From Burkholderiales bacterium (GTDB taxonomy: Bacteria; Pseudomonadota; Gammaproteobacteria; Burkholderiales; Burkholderiaceae_C), in the NCBI GenBank assembly GCA_025350145.1, contig JANXYH010000160.1, positions 1-55,530 on the forward strand: 55,530 bases of DNA, written 5' to 3'. Shown here piece after piece: positions 19,001-26,896 of the stretch. Position 1 is the stretch's first letter, and each line of letters opens with the position of its first letter. The notes beneath the pieces are model-generated. The model had not been told where the DNA came from. It searched no databases and was given only the letters and a program-made list of their open reading frames with translations. Made by a program: the position numbers and the translations under genes.

Positions 19001-19476
19001 GTGGCGTAGGCGCATTGCGCGACCGGCAGGGCGGCGCGGCTGCCGTCCCGCAGCCCCGGTGGCAGGCCCTGCACCGCCGGCAGGCTGGCGCCGCGCGCGG
19101 CGGCGGCCGCGCCCATCAGGTCGGCCTCCAGTTCCAGCGCCGGCTGGTGGTTGATCGCCATGCCTGCAGCCTGCCATTGCGGTGCGACCCGGCCCTGGCG
19201 CTGCTGCACGATGTGCCAGGCCTCGTGCGCCAGGTGCCGCTCCTGCCCCGGGCCAAGGTGGATGGCGTCGCCGCGGGCATAGGCCAGCGCGCCGATGCGT
19301 GCCGGCGCGGCGCTGCGGTGGTGGACCTTGACATCCCCCAGGTCCAGCCCGGAGAGCGCGGTGATGCCAGCGCGCAGCGGCGCCGGCAGGCCGACCCCGG
19401 CGGCCGGATCGGCCAGGCGCGGTGCCGCTGCGGTGGGGGCCGGCAGGGCCGACTTCTGGGCCTGGGCCTGGCTCAT
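16021..19476 (-). CDS. eCIS cargo candidate: DUF4157 domain plus ADP-ribosyltransferase-like C-terminus
   Basis: A 1151-aa protein, last gene of the eCIS operon. Residues about 30-125 are the eCIS-core domain DUF4157: VKVHHRSAAPARIGALAYAR, a zinc-protease-like HLAHEAWHIVQQ (H84, E85, H88) and ELEAD (about 115-119) as possible third ligand. The region 150-1030 is not recognised. The last 115 residues resemble R-S-E class ADP-ribosyltransferases: a PVYNG segment (1038-1042), FLSTA (1069-1073), and HEEEVLFAPGARFLVVEV with ExE glutamates 1112/1114. The usual YRG arginine is Asn1041 here, with Arg1044 nearby, so activity is uncertain. No signal peptide, as expected for a protein loaded into an injection particle. 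DUF4157 proteins are strongly associated with eCIS loci; payload status is inferred. Confidence 0.8.
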   Translation of the reverse strand: MSQAQAQKSALPAPTAAAPRLADPAAGVGLPAPLRAGITALSGLDLGDVKVHHRSAAPARIGALAYARGDAIHLGPGQERHLAHEAWHIVQQRQGRVAPQWQAAGMAINHQPALELEADLMGAAAAARGASLPAVQGLPPGLRDGSRAALPVAQCAYATLEALDRARVDARSARAYTDKAADFEHRLGNTLAEAPEPLVAVNAMLDSVRKIVNAWADRTGQTKLNVYSQEFKFDEGDKYFGAFTMSGEAIKKVFHSRDRFGKAQPARKKLKVIYNAVRNNNLAKWLKVASDELAERQAAALAVRLQAPVTVVRAVAPNTLVGAQVENVRPGFAHGSGLEQALGVSGRHADVQQASAQEKLPMSIGGGPPRPVHIAAPDRFSSIARGTALESGAMDIANRDRQYQQNLDVAYAHQHTLRTRDLPDLTADEIRLLQTRQTGVDPGALNSRAKSAFKARGDDQLSWEQGRDAIAVLLNSPVDRAAEDIGARLEAGVSGSTSMMYVAAKNLGLGDPAMLQRLRLAMLGWMLPNHDHSFYEIMQAADIQGVPFTTNPLLPGYQYEAAQNYLPMAVAPLQNLLPEQQFPRWFLGGGHKDALSDQLRAQSDAGLNNLLRLRGLTDDAINALDYRAKAEVVLLAEDIRSAAFQPIGVGTPQQQRVALAANRLQTRQLRERSSFRWLWQQYQSHAELWLMRMLAAAHKPLSEDQEALRQVGPTTLPALAANAAAQRLWLATAGIPAGGTALVANHYLADLVLLARLTVQLAFDPAQEMHSAANQPRLDNLLASSSWARLAGLGTRDALVGLMLDHRYGAITVRGFHDARRVNPRARVAMARGVPDGLARSIGAHRDSNLVFNHLDAIHAEVTRILTLAPALRMADLQLFIANSAAWRLWIDQSFGTHRFDLIVAGMAHQANIDLAASPHLLALARAAAAQSSGLAIAPAAFGLAGFHPLGLTMAENTLKANLGVPTLVGTPWHNLLLPQELASIKAYSMLGGMGAWQAAVRGLDTTAPGASDKLVRLAPRILAAVSGLRKLPVAPGPVYNGSRPDLVGRPDQALRAFPLGMVWSPDNFLSTARSVAASFIPKLAPVYAVAIEITRVRSGRDIQKIALNAHEEEVLFAPGARFLVVEVTDQTDLLAYPAGHGKVWVRMVEL

Positions 19477-19507
19477 GGCTCGCGCCCTTCCTTGTCGAGT
19501 TCGCGGG

Positions 19508-20857
19508 CTATCGCGAGCAGCAGGCTGGCATGGTCGATGACGCTGCCGCCCTGTCGAGTGCCTGCAAGCAGGCCCAGCGGACCGCGTTCAGGATCGCCCC
19601 GCCGCACAAGGGGTAGCGCTCGGCGATTTGCGGCAGATCGAGGTCAGCGGCCAGGCTGGCCTTGGCCGGCAGGCTTTGCCGCCACAGCCTCAGACGCTCC
19701 TCGGCGCGGGGCATGGGGTAGTAGATGATCGACTCGAAACGCCGGGCGAAGGCGGCGTCGATGTTGTCGCGCTGGTTGGACGCCAGGATCACGATGCCGT
19801 CGAAGGTCTCGATCCGTTGCAGCAGGTAAGAGACCTCCTGGTTGGCGTAGCGGTCGTGCGCGTCGCGGGTGTCCGAGCGCTTGCCGAACAGCGCATCGGC
19901 CTCGTCGAAGAACAATATCCACTCCCGGTGCTGGGCCTGGTCAAAAACCTTGGACAGGTTCTTCTCGGTCTCGCCGATGTACTTGGAGACGACCAGCGAC
20001 AGGTCGATCTGGTAGACCTCGCGGCCGCTGGCCTTGCCCAGCAGCGCGGCGGTCATGGTCTTGCCGGTGCCGGGCGGGCCGTAGAACAGCGCGCGGTGGC
20101 CGGGCCGCAGCTTTGGCCGCATCCCCCAATCGTCCAGCAGGGTCGCGCCGTGGCGCAGCCAGACCAGGATCTCCTGCACCTGGGCGAGGGTGTCCGGGTG
20201 CAGCACCAGGTCGGACCAGCCCAGGGCTGTTTCCAGCCGCCGCGCGGCAAAGTCAGGGCCCAGACCGGGGCGCGGCGGCGGCAGGCCGGTGCACAGCGCC
20301 AGGCCTTCGTCGCCGAGTTGCAGCGCCGCTTTGAGCAGCGGCTCGCCGGGTTCGACCGCACCCAGGCGCAGCAGCCGCAGGCGGGCAAACCAGTGGCCGG
20401 GCTCGAACAGACCCTGCAGTTGCAACCGAGGCGCCAGCGCCGTGCCGGCGACGATGAAGGCCAGCGTCTGCCCGGTGGGGCTGAAATCGCCGGCCGCATC
20501 GCGCCGGCCGCCGAACTCGGTGAACTGGCGCTCAAAGGTCTGGTTGCGGGTGTGGAAGATGTCGAGCAACTGCGGCTGGCAATGCGGCAGCAGGGCCAGC
20601 ACCAGGGCCAGGCGCTCGACCGGCGTGGCCCGCTGCTGGTGCAGCAGCCGGGCATAGGCCGAGCCGGCCAAGACCGGCGGCTCGGGCAGGCTCTCGTCCA
20701 CGGCGCAATCCGATCCCGCCGGGTCAGCGAAATAGCGCTTGAAGCGGGCGTCCACCACCTGGGTGAACCAAACGAAATCCAGCGCCAGGTCGTGGGCGTT
20801 TTGCGCGACCGCCTTGGCCTGGCGCACCGGCGACGGGTTGACGCTGGGGTTCACCAT
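19508..20857 (-). CDS. eCIS AAA+ ATPase (Afp15/Pvc15-like)
   Basis: A 449-aa cytoplasmic ATPase. The N-terminal region (1-230) is specific to injection-system ATPases. The AAA+ module has Walker A GPPGTGKT (260-267), Walker B ILFFDEAD (314-321), sensor-1 asparagine in LASNQRDN (about 361) and arginine fingers in ARRFE. In Afp/PVC systems this protein is needed for assembly or cargo loading rather than for contraction. The start at 20857 (MVNPSVNPSP) overlaps the tape-measure stop codon by 7 bp, indicating translational coupling. The cargo gene follows 31 bp after its stop. Confidence 0.92.
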   Translation of the reverse strand: MVNPSVNPSPVRQAKAVAQNAHDLALDFVWFTQVVDARFKRYFADPAGSDCAVDESLPEPPVLAGSAYARLLHQQRATPVERLALVLALLPHCQPQLLDIFHTRNQTFERQFTEFGGRRDAAGDFSPTGQTLAFIVAGTALAPRLQLQGLFEPGHWFARLRLLRLGAVEPGEPLLKAALQLGDEGLALCTGLPPPRPGLGPDFAARRLETALGWSDLVLHPDTLAQVQEILVWLRHGATLLDDWGMRPKLRPGHRALFYGPPGTGKTMTAALLGKASGREVYQIDLSLVVSKYIGETEKNLSKVFDQAQHREWILFFDEADALFGKRSDTRDAHDRYANQEVSYLLQRIETFDGIVILASNQRDNIDAAFARRFESIIYYPMPRAEERLRLWRQSLPAKASLAADLDLPQIAERYPLCGGAILNAVRWACLQALDRAAASSTMPACCSR

Positions 20858-22665
20858 TGGACTTGCAGCAGCCTGGGCATCCAGGGCAGCTTGACGACGG
20901 TGCAGGCCCAGGGCAGGCGGGCCAGCAGGATGTCCCAGGACTGGCGCTCGACCCGCAGCAGGTGGTGGTCGTCCAGGGCGCTGAGTTGTCCGGCGCGCAG
21001 CAAGAAACTGCCGCGCAGGCCGTCGATGGACAACCCGGCCAGCACCTCGGCCTGGGCGACCACCGCCTGCAGCAGGTCTTGCGCCTGGGCCAGCATGTCT
21101 GCGCCCAGCGCCGCCGCTTCGTCCAGCGGCGCCAGCAGGTCCAGGCCGCAGAGCAGTTTGCACAGCGGCAGTTGCTGCTCGGCCGGGTCAGGGTCGCCGC
21201 TGGCCAGCCAGTGCAGCAGCCGCAGCGCCACCTGGGCGGCGGGCTCGTCGACGAAAGCACGTTCGCGGGTCAGGCCCAGGCGGGCAAAGAACGGCGGCAG
21301 AAACGGCCACAGCAGCACGATGCCGGCGTTGTCCAGGTGCAGGCTGTCGTCCAGGGTCGGCGGTGGCGGGTCGGCAGGCCCGGGCCGCTGGCGCAACTGC
21401 GCTGCGACCGCCGCCAGCCCATCGGGGCAGGGGCTGGGCAGGGCGGCCAGGGCCTCGGCCAGGGCGCGGGCGCCGAGCAGGCCCTGACGCATCGCCGCCT
21501 CGGCCAGCGACGCCAGCGCCGCAGTGGCGGCGCTGGCCGCAGCGCTGGGCGTGGCACCGGCGTAGGCGCCGGCCCGGTCTAGCCGCGGCAGGGCGGCAGC
21601 GGCCTGGCGCAGGCCGGGCGGCAGGCGCGGCAACAGCCCGGCCAGGCGGCCCCAGAAGGCTTGGGCTTGGGGCCCCGTGCCGACCCAGGAACGCAGCCAG
21701 CCGGCCAGCTCGGCGTCGTCGCCGGGCGGGCCGGCTGGCTCGGGCGGCGCAGCCTGGCTCGCGGCGACTGGCCACTGCCGGTCGACCAGCTCGGCCAGAG
21801 TCAGCGCTGCCGGCGTTTGCCAGGCGTCGGATCGGCGCCAGGCCAGCCACAGCCCGGGCGCCGGGGTGGCCAGGGTCGCGGCCAGTTCGCCCAGGGCCTG
21901 GCTGAGCAACTGCGGCGGCGCCAGGCCCTGGCCGGCACTGGCCAGCAACGCCGGCCACCAGCGCCGTGCCAGCTCGGCCGCGCTCAGCGCCGGGTGGTTT
22001 GCCAGCAACCCGCCCAGCGCCAGCAGCCGCGCGCCGGCCAGCCCCGGCCATTGCGGGTGCAGTGCCAGCAGCAGGCGGTCGCAGGCGCTGTCCGGGTCCA
22101 ACGCCTGCGGGCTGCGCCGCTGCCCCTGTTGCAGGCCGAGCAGCAGGCGGCGCCAGGCGTCGGCCTGGCCGGCCAGGTCGCGCAGCAGGCCACGCGCGGC
22201 GGCCGCTGCGCCTGGTGAGGCCAGCAAGCTGTCCATGGCCTGGTTGAGCAGCCCGGCAGCGTCGCCATCGGCCCACCAGGGCAGGGTGCCGGTGGCGGCA
22301 AATTGGCGCAGCAGCGCTGCGGCCTGGTCAACGGGCGCTTGGGCACTGGCGGCCTGCGCCAGCCTGGCGGGCAGCAGCTCGGCCAGGCGCCGGCTGGCGA
22401 TGTCGGCCAATGCCGCAGCGCCGTCGCCGCCTACGTTGGCCAGGGCATCCGACCCGGCCGGCAGTTGGCCGAGGTCGATCTCCAGCCGGTCAATGCACAG
22501 CAGGGTGTTGGGTCCGGCCAGCGCGTCGCAGGCCGACGCGACCAGCGGCAGCAAACGCGGCAGCAGCAGCGAATGCAGCGCCTGGCTGAAGGCCTGGGCC
22601 TGCGCCTGCCGGCCGGCGTGCGCGGCCAACACCAGGCGCTGGATGCGGTGCGGTGGCTGGGCCAT
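20851..22665 (-). CDS. eCIS tape-measure protein (Afp14/Pvc14-like)
   Basis: A 604-aa protein that should set sheath and tube length. Recognition rests on conserved CIS_TMP features: an N-terminal helical region followed by CIDRLEIDLGQL, a C-terminal LHLDNAGIVLLWPFLPPFF, and the closing SWDILLARLPWACTVVKLPW. The centre is alanine- and leucine-rich helical sequence of low complexity, as expected for a tape measure. The gene lies 25 bp downstream of baseplate protein 2 and overlaps the ATPase gene. Confidence 0.88.
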   Translation of the reverse strand: MAQPPHRIQRLVLAAHAGRQAQAQAFSQALHSLLLPRLLPLVASACDALAGPNTLLCIDRLEIDLGQLPAGSDALANVGGDGAAALADIASRRLAELLPARLAQAASAQAPVDQAAALLRQFAATGTLPWWADGDAAGLLNQAMDSLLASPGAAAAARGLLRDLAGQADAWRRLLLGLQQGQRRSPQALDPDSACDRLLLALHPQWPGLAGARLLALGGLLANHPALSAAELARRWWPALLASAGQGLAPPQLLSQALGELAATLATPAPGLWLAWRRSDAWQTPAALTLAELVDRQWPVAASQAAPPEPAGPPGDDAELAGWLRSWVGTGPQAQAFWGRLAGLLPRLPPGLRQAAAALPRLDRAGAYAGATPSAAASAATAALASLAEAAMRQGLLGARALAEALAALPSPCPDGLAAVAAQLRQRPGPADPPPPTLDDSLHLDNAGIVLLWPFLPPFFARLGLTRERAFVDEPAAQVALRLLHWLASGDPDPAEQQLPLCKLLCGLDLLAPLDEAAALGADMLAQAQDLLQAVVAQAEVLAGLSIDGLRGSFLLRAGQLSALDDHHLLRVERQSWDILLARLPWACTVVKLPWMPRLLQVQW

Positions 22666-22690
22666 GGTCGGCGGCGCAAGGCCTTCGGGC

Positions 22691-25600
22691 TCAGGTCCGC
22701 AGCGCCACCGTCACGCTGGCGGCCAGCAGCACGCTGCTGCGGGCGTCGTCGCCGCGAACCGCTCTGACCTGCAAGCGGGCGGCCGCCAGCAGCGGCCCGG
22801 TGCCCAGGGCCAACACATCGCCGTTGCCGCTGCTGGCGCTGCCGACCGGCATGCCATCGACCAGCAACTGGTAGCGCACCTCGGGCTCGCTGGCCTGGAC
22901 CAGCAATTGCGTGGCCGCGCCGGCATCGACCAGCGGCTCGCGGACGCTCAGCGCCAGCCCGGTGTCGGGGCGCTGCAGCAGCGGCAGGCGTGCCAGCCGG
23001 GTCAGCGCCAAACGGCTGCCGCTGGCGTCGGTGGCGGCCAGGTAGAGCGGCGCGCTGCTGCCCAGTGGCGGGCTTTGCAGCAGCAGCTCGGCACCATTGC
23101 CGGGCTGCGGGTCGTCGAGCCAGCGCTCGCCCAGGCGCAACTGGTAGCGCTCGGTGCTGGCGCTGGCACCGATCCTGACCTGGGCGCAGGCGCCGAAATC
23201 CAGCACCTCGGCGACCAGCGTCCAGGCCGGCAAAGGCGCCAGCAGCGCTGACTTGGCCAGCCTCGTTTGCAGCCCGGTCTGGCCGCGCCGCGCCTGAACC
23301 GCAATCTCGGTGCCCAAGGGCCATGGGGACAGGCGCAGCGACGGCTCGGGTGGCGCCGTGCTGGCCAGATCGACCGGGCCTGGGCCGGGGTCCGCAGGAC
23401 TGCCGGCGAGCGCCAAATCCACACCCACGGCGAGCTGCCCCAGGCCCTTGTTCTGGCTGGGCATGCGGTCGTCGCGCTGGTGGAAGTAGCCGGGCAGCGG
23501 TGGCGCGTCGCCGGCCAGCGGCTGCGGGCTGTAGAACACCCCCGGCTGGCCGCCGGCCAGGGCCAGCTCGCCGACGCTGTGCCCAGCCTCCGTGCCGATC
23601 AGCAGGCGCAGCTCGGTCTGGGGATCGGGCCGCACCAGCAGCAGCAGGTTGGGCGCCAGCAGCACCTGGCTGCCGAGCTGGCGGGCTGACGGCTCGGCGC
23701 TGTGCGACTTCAGGCCCTGCAGCAGCACCACCGCATCGAACTCGGCCGGCGGCAGCGGCAGGTCCAGCGCCCCGCCGTTGCCCGCCACGGCCAGCCCCAG
23801 CGGCACAAAGCCGTCCGGCACGGCATAGGCGTCGGCGCGCGTCGGCGCGGCCACCCAGGGCAGGCCGGCGGCCGGCGGCGGCAGGCCAGTGCTGGCCGGG
23901 TCGCGCAGCCATTGGCTGTCACGGATGCGGCGCTGCAGCAATCGGTAGCTGACGCTGGCCTGGCTGGCCGACAGCCGCACCACGCCGGCCTGGCGGTGGT
24001 CAAGCACCGCCGCCGGCAGCAGGCTGGCGTCCAGCCCCGGGTTGGCCCTGACCTTGAGGTACAGCCGGGCGTTGAGCAGGCTGCTCTCGGCGCTGCGCCC
24101 GCTGGAGGCCGCAAATCTCTTGGTCGCCCTGACGGCGATCACCGCGTCTTCGCTGACCGGGCCGGTGGCGAGGCGGATGTCGCTGAACCTGCCGACCGCG
24201 ACCTCGGGCAGCACGCTGTCGCCCAGCACCAGTTGGTACTCGACGCCCTCCTGGCTGGCGTCGATCTGCACGCTGACGCTGCTGCCGTGGTCGACCAGCC
24301 GGGCGTCGCCGGGCTGCGGCGAGGCGACCAGCGGGTCGAGCAGCGGGCAGTCGAGCAGTGCGATCGTCAGCCCCAGGTCCAGCCCGACCTTGATCGCCAC
24401 CGGGGTGTTGAGCCAGCGCGGTCCGACCTCGCCGTAGCGCTTGATCGCCCGCACCCGCAGGGTGATGTCGTCGCTGATCGGCGGGGTGCTGATCTCGACC
24501 GTGCTGCCCAGGCGGCGCAGCGCTGCGGCGGCGCTGGCGGCGTCCTTGTAGGGCAGCGGCAGGCCGTCGGGGCCGCGCAGCTCGTAGTCCACAGCCTCCT
24601 CGGCATCTTCGATGCTGACCACGGCGCTGGTGCCAAAGGCGACCTTGATCTTGTCCGCGCCCAGGTGCAGGTCGGCCAGCGGCGCGGTGTCGCCCAGGCC
24701 AAGTCGGTCTATCAGCCGGTTGCGCAGGCTGCGCAGCGGCGCCTGGGCGCTGCCGGCCGGGGCCGGGCCCAGGCCCAGCCTGGCCAGGCCGGCGGCGCGC
24801 CACTGGTCACGAAAGGCCACCAAATCGGCCTCGAATCCGGCCATCGCCGGCGCGTCAAACCAGAGCAGCCGCAACCCCAAATGGGCCGGCGCCTCGTCCT
24901 GCAGGGTCTGCTCGACGAAGCTGCGGAAGTTGGCATCGGCCAGGCGCCCGGCCGAGCCAGCAAACACCAGGCTCAGTTGCAGCGAGTAGGGGTCGGGCCG
25001 CGACGCCGCGCGCATCAGCCAGGGGCCGCTGACCAGGTCCTCGGGCTGGGGCCGCAGCAGCACATGCTCGACCAAACTGAAGCGCTCTTGCGGGCCACGC
25101 AGGCCGAAGCGGCGCGACAGGCGCAGCACCAGGCCGCCGAGGTTGCCGGCATCGGCTGCGGCCAATGCATTGCTGCCGACACCGCGGTCATGGCCGGTCT
25201 GCGGCAGCTCGCGCAGGAAGGCCTGCTTGTCGCGCAGCAGCGCTGCCAGCGGCGGCTCGGCACTGGCGGCCTGGCCATCGGCCAGCAGCAGGGTGTGGTT
25301 GGCAAAGCGCTCGCCAAAGCGCGCCAGCAAATGGTCCAGCACCTGGTTGCGGCGCGCCAGACCGGGTGGGTTCAAGCCGGCCGGCGGAGCGTTGCGCCCG
25401 GACTGGCCCCAGGGGTCTTCGGTGATCGCTTGCAAGCGCCTGGCGAAGCCGGCCTCGTCGGCCTGCCGCAGTGCCGCCAGCCCCAGCCCGCCGTCGGGGT
25501 CGGGCACCGGCTGGCTGAAGTAGGCGTCGGCGCCGTCGTCGTCGAGCGCGAACAGCCGCCTGGCCTGGCCCAACTGGGCAAATTGGTTGGCCAGCAATTG

Positions 25601-26872
25601 GTCAAAGCATTGCAGGTAGGCCTTGAGCTGCTGCGCCTGGGCCTGGCGCTGCGGCGGCGCGCTGTCGACCAGGCCGGCCGGGCCTATGCCCCAGGCTTGC
25701 GGAAAGTCGTGCAGCAGCGAGCGGTAGCGCGCCACCTGCCGGTCTCGGCCTGCCGGCGCGGCCAGGTCGCGCTGCGGGTCCAGGCGCACGCCGCGCGCGG
25801 CGGCCTGGGCCATGCGCTGGCCAAACCGGGCCTGCGCCTGGGCGGCGACGGCGGCCTGGTCGACCCGCACGCCGCGCCGCTGCAAACGGATCGCCGAGCC
25901 GGCGATGTCGAAGCTGGCGCAGCGGTCGGCATTGACGCCGCGCAGCCAGTCGCGGCTGATGCTGCCGTTGACGATGAACTTGAGCGACTTCACCGCCAGC
26001 ACCCCGGGCAGGTCCATCAGCAGGTGGATCAGGTCGGACAGGCGCAGCCAGTCGCGCCGCGCCGCGCTGGCCAGGTCGGCCGAGGCGATGAAACCGCGGT
26101 CCAGCAAGGGGCCTTCGAACACCTGGTCTATGCCCAGCCCCAGATCCAGCATTTGCCGCAGCGAGCGCAGCGGCACGCTGGGCGCCATGTAGTCGGCGAC
26201 CACCTCGTACAGCGCCGCCAGGGTGGCGACGACATCCCCGGCCGGGTCCAGCTCCAGCGCCATGTCCAGCGCCACCGGCTGCGGGTCCAGCACCCGCACC
26301 TGGGCGAAGTCTTCGCCCAGGCTGCGGTAGCGCTGCAAACGCTGCATCGCGCGCTGCACGATCAGGCCGCCGTCGACATCCTCGCCCCAGCCGGACTTCT
26401 CGATGTTGACGCGGTACAGGCCGCGCAGGCGCAGCGGCGCCAGGTTCGGGCTGATCGGCGTCTGGCCGGGCGGCAGCGGCGGCCCGAGGGTGCGCAGCGC
26501 CGCGTCGAAGCTGCCGACCACGCTGTCCAGCGGCTCGATCCAGGCGTTCTTCACGCCGGCCACGTCGATCACCAGCCGGCGCAGATCGTCCAGCGTCACC
26601 GGCGCGCTGGTCAGCACCTGGGCGGGGCTGAACAACCCCGTTTGGGCGCTGCCGCCGGCCAGCAGGTCGGGGATGTCGAAAGTGCTGCGGTAGCCCAGGT
26701 CGGTGAGCGCGAAGCAAAGCTGCTCCAGGATCGTGATGCCCGGGTCGTGGCTGTTGTGGTCGGTCCAGGTGTCGGCCGCCAGCCGCTGCAGGCTGGCGAT
26801 GGCACGCCCGCGCAAGGCCTCGTAGTCGAGCATGCTGCTTTGCGGGGGCTTGGGGCTGTCCGGGCTGGCCAT
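22691..26872 (-). CDS. Large eCIS baseplate protein (Afp12/Pvc12-like)
   Basis: A 1393-aa baseplate wedge component. The N-terminus has the baseplate-J signature TDHNSHDPGITILEQLCFAL (about residues 37-56). The first 700 residues match the architecture of Afp12-type proteins, which form the wedge ring around the spike. The C-terminal half contains repeated beta modules: VDYEL, VEYQL, VSYRL, ERYQL and VRYQL segments near residues 760, 877, 974, 1242 and 1332, several followed by V-R-A-x-(K/R) strands. This makes the protein longer than most homologues known to me. Placed after the fibre gene instead of directly after Pvc11. Confidence 0.85.
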   Translation of the reverse strand: MASPDSPKPPQSSMLDYEALRGRAIASLQRLAADTWTDHNSHDPGITILEQLCFALTDLGYRSTFDIPDLLAGGSAQTGLFSPAQVLTSAPVTLDDLRRLVIDVAGVKNAWIEPLDSVVGSFDAALRTLGPPLPPGQTPISPNLAPLRLRGLYRVNIEKSGWGEDVDGGLIVQRAMQRLQRYRSLGEDFAQVRVLDPQPVALDMALELDPAGDVVATLAALYEVVADYMAPSVPLRSLRQMLDLGLGIDQVFEGPLLDRGFIASADLASAARRDWLRLSDLIHLLMDLPGVLAVKSLKFIVNGSISRDWLRGVNADRCASFDIAGSAIRLQRRGVRVDQAAVAAQAQARFGQRMAQAAARGVRLDPQRDLAAPAGRDRQVARYRSLLHDFPQAWGIGPAGLVDSAPPQRQAQAQQLKAYLQCFDQLLANQFAQLGQARRLFALDDDGADAYFSQPVPDPDGGLGLAALRQADEAGFARRLQAITEDPWGQSGRNAPPAGLNPPGLARRNQVLDHLLARFGERFANHTLLLADGQAASAEPPLAALLRDKQAFLRELPQTGHDRGVGSNALAAADAGNLGGLVLRLSRRFGLRGPQERFSLVEHVLLRPQPEDLVSGPWLMRAASRPDPYSLQLSLVFAGSAGRLADANFRSFVEQTLQDEAPAHLGLRLLWFDAPAMAGFEADLVAFRDQWRAAGLARLGLGPAPAGSAQAPLRSLRNRLIDRLGLGDTAPLADLHLGADKIKVAFGTSAVVSIEDAEEAVDYELRGPDGLPLPYKDAASAAAALRRLGSTVEISTPPISDDITLRVRAIKRYGEVGPRWLNTPVAIKVGLDLGLTIALLDCPLLDPLVASPQPGDARLVDHGSSVSVQIDASQEGVEYQLVLGDSVLPEVAVGRFSDIRLATGPVSEDAVIAVRATKRFAASSGRSAESSLLNARLYLKVRANPGLDASLLPAAVLDHRQAGVVRLSASQASVSYRLLQRRIRDSQWLRDPASTGLPPPAAGLPWVAAPTRADAYAVPDGFVPLGLAVAGNGGALDLPLPPAEFDAVVLLQGLKSHSAEPSARQLGSQVLLAPNLLLLVRPDPQTELRLLIGTEAGHSVGELALAGGQPGVFYSPQPLAGDAPPLPGYFHQRDDRMPSQNKGLGQLAVGVDLALAGSPADPGPGPVDLASTAPPEPSLRLSPWPLGTEIAVQARRGQTGLQTRLAKSALLAPLPAWTLVAEVLDFGACAQVRIGASASTERYQLRLGERWLDDPQPGNGAELLLQSPPLGSSAPLYLAATDASGSRLALTRLARLPLLQRPDTGLALSVREPLVDAGAATQLLVQASEPEVRYQLLVDGMPVGSASSGNGDVLALGTGPLLAAARLQVRAVRGDDARSSVLLAASVTVALRT

Positions 26873-26896
26873 GGCGCAGGTTGAGGCGGGGGGTGG

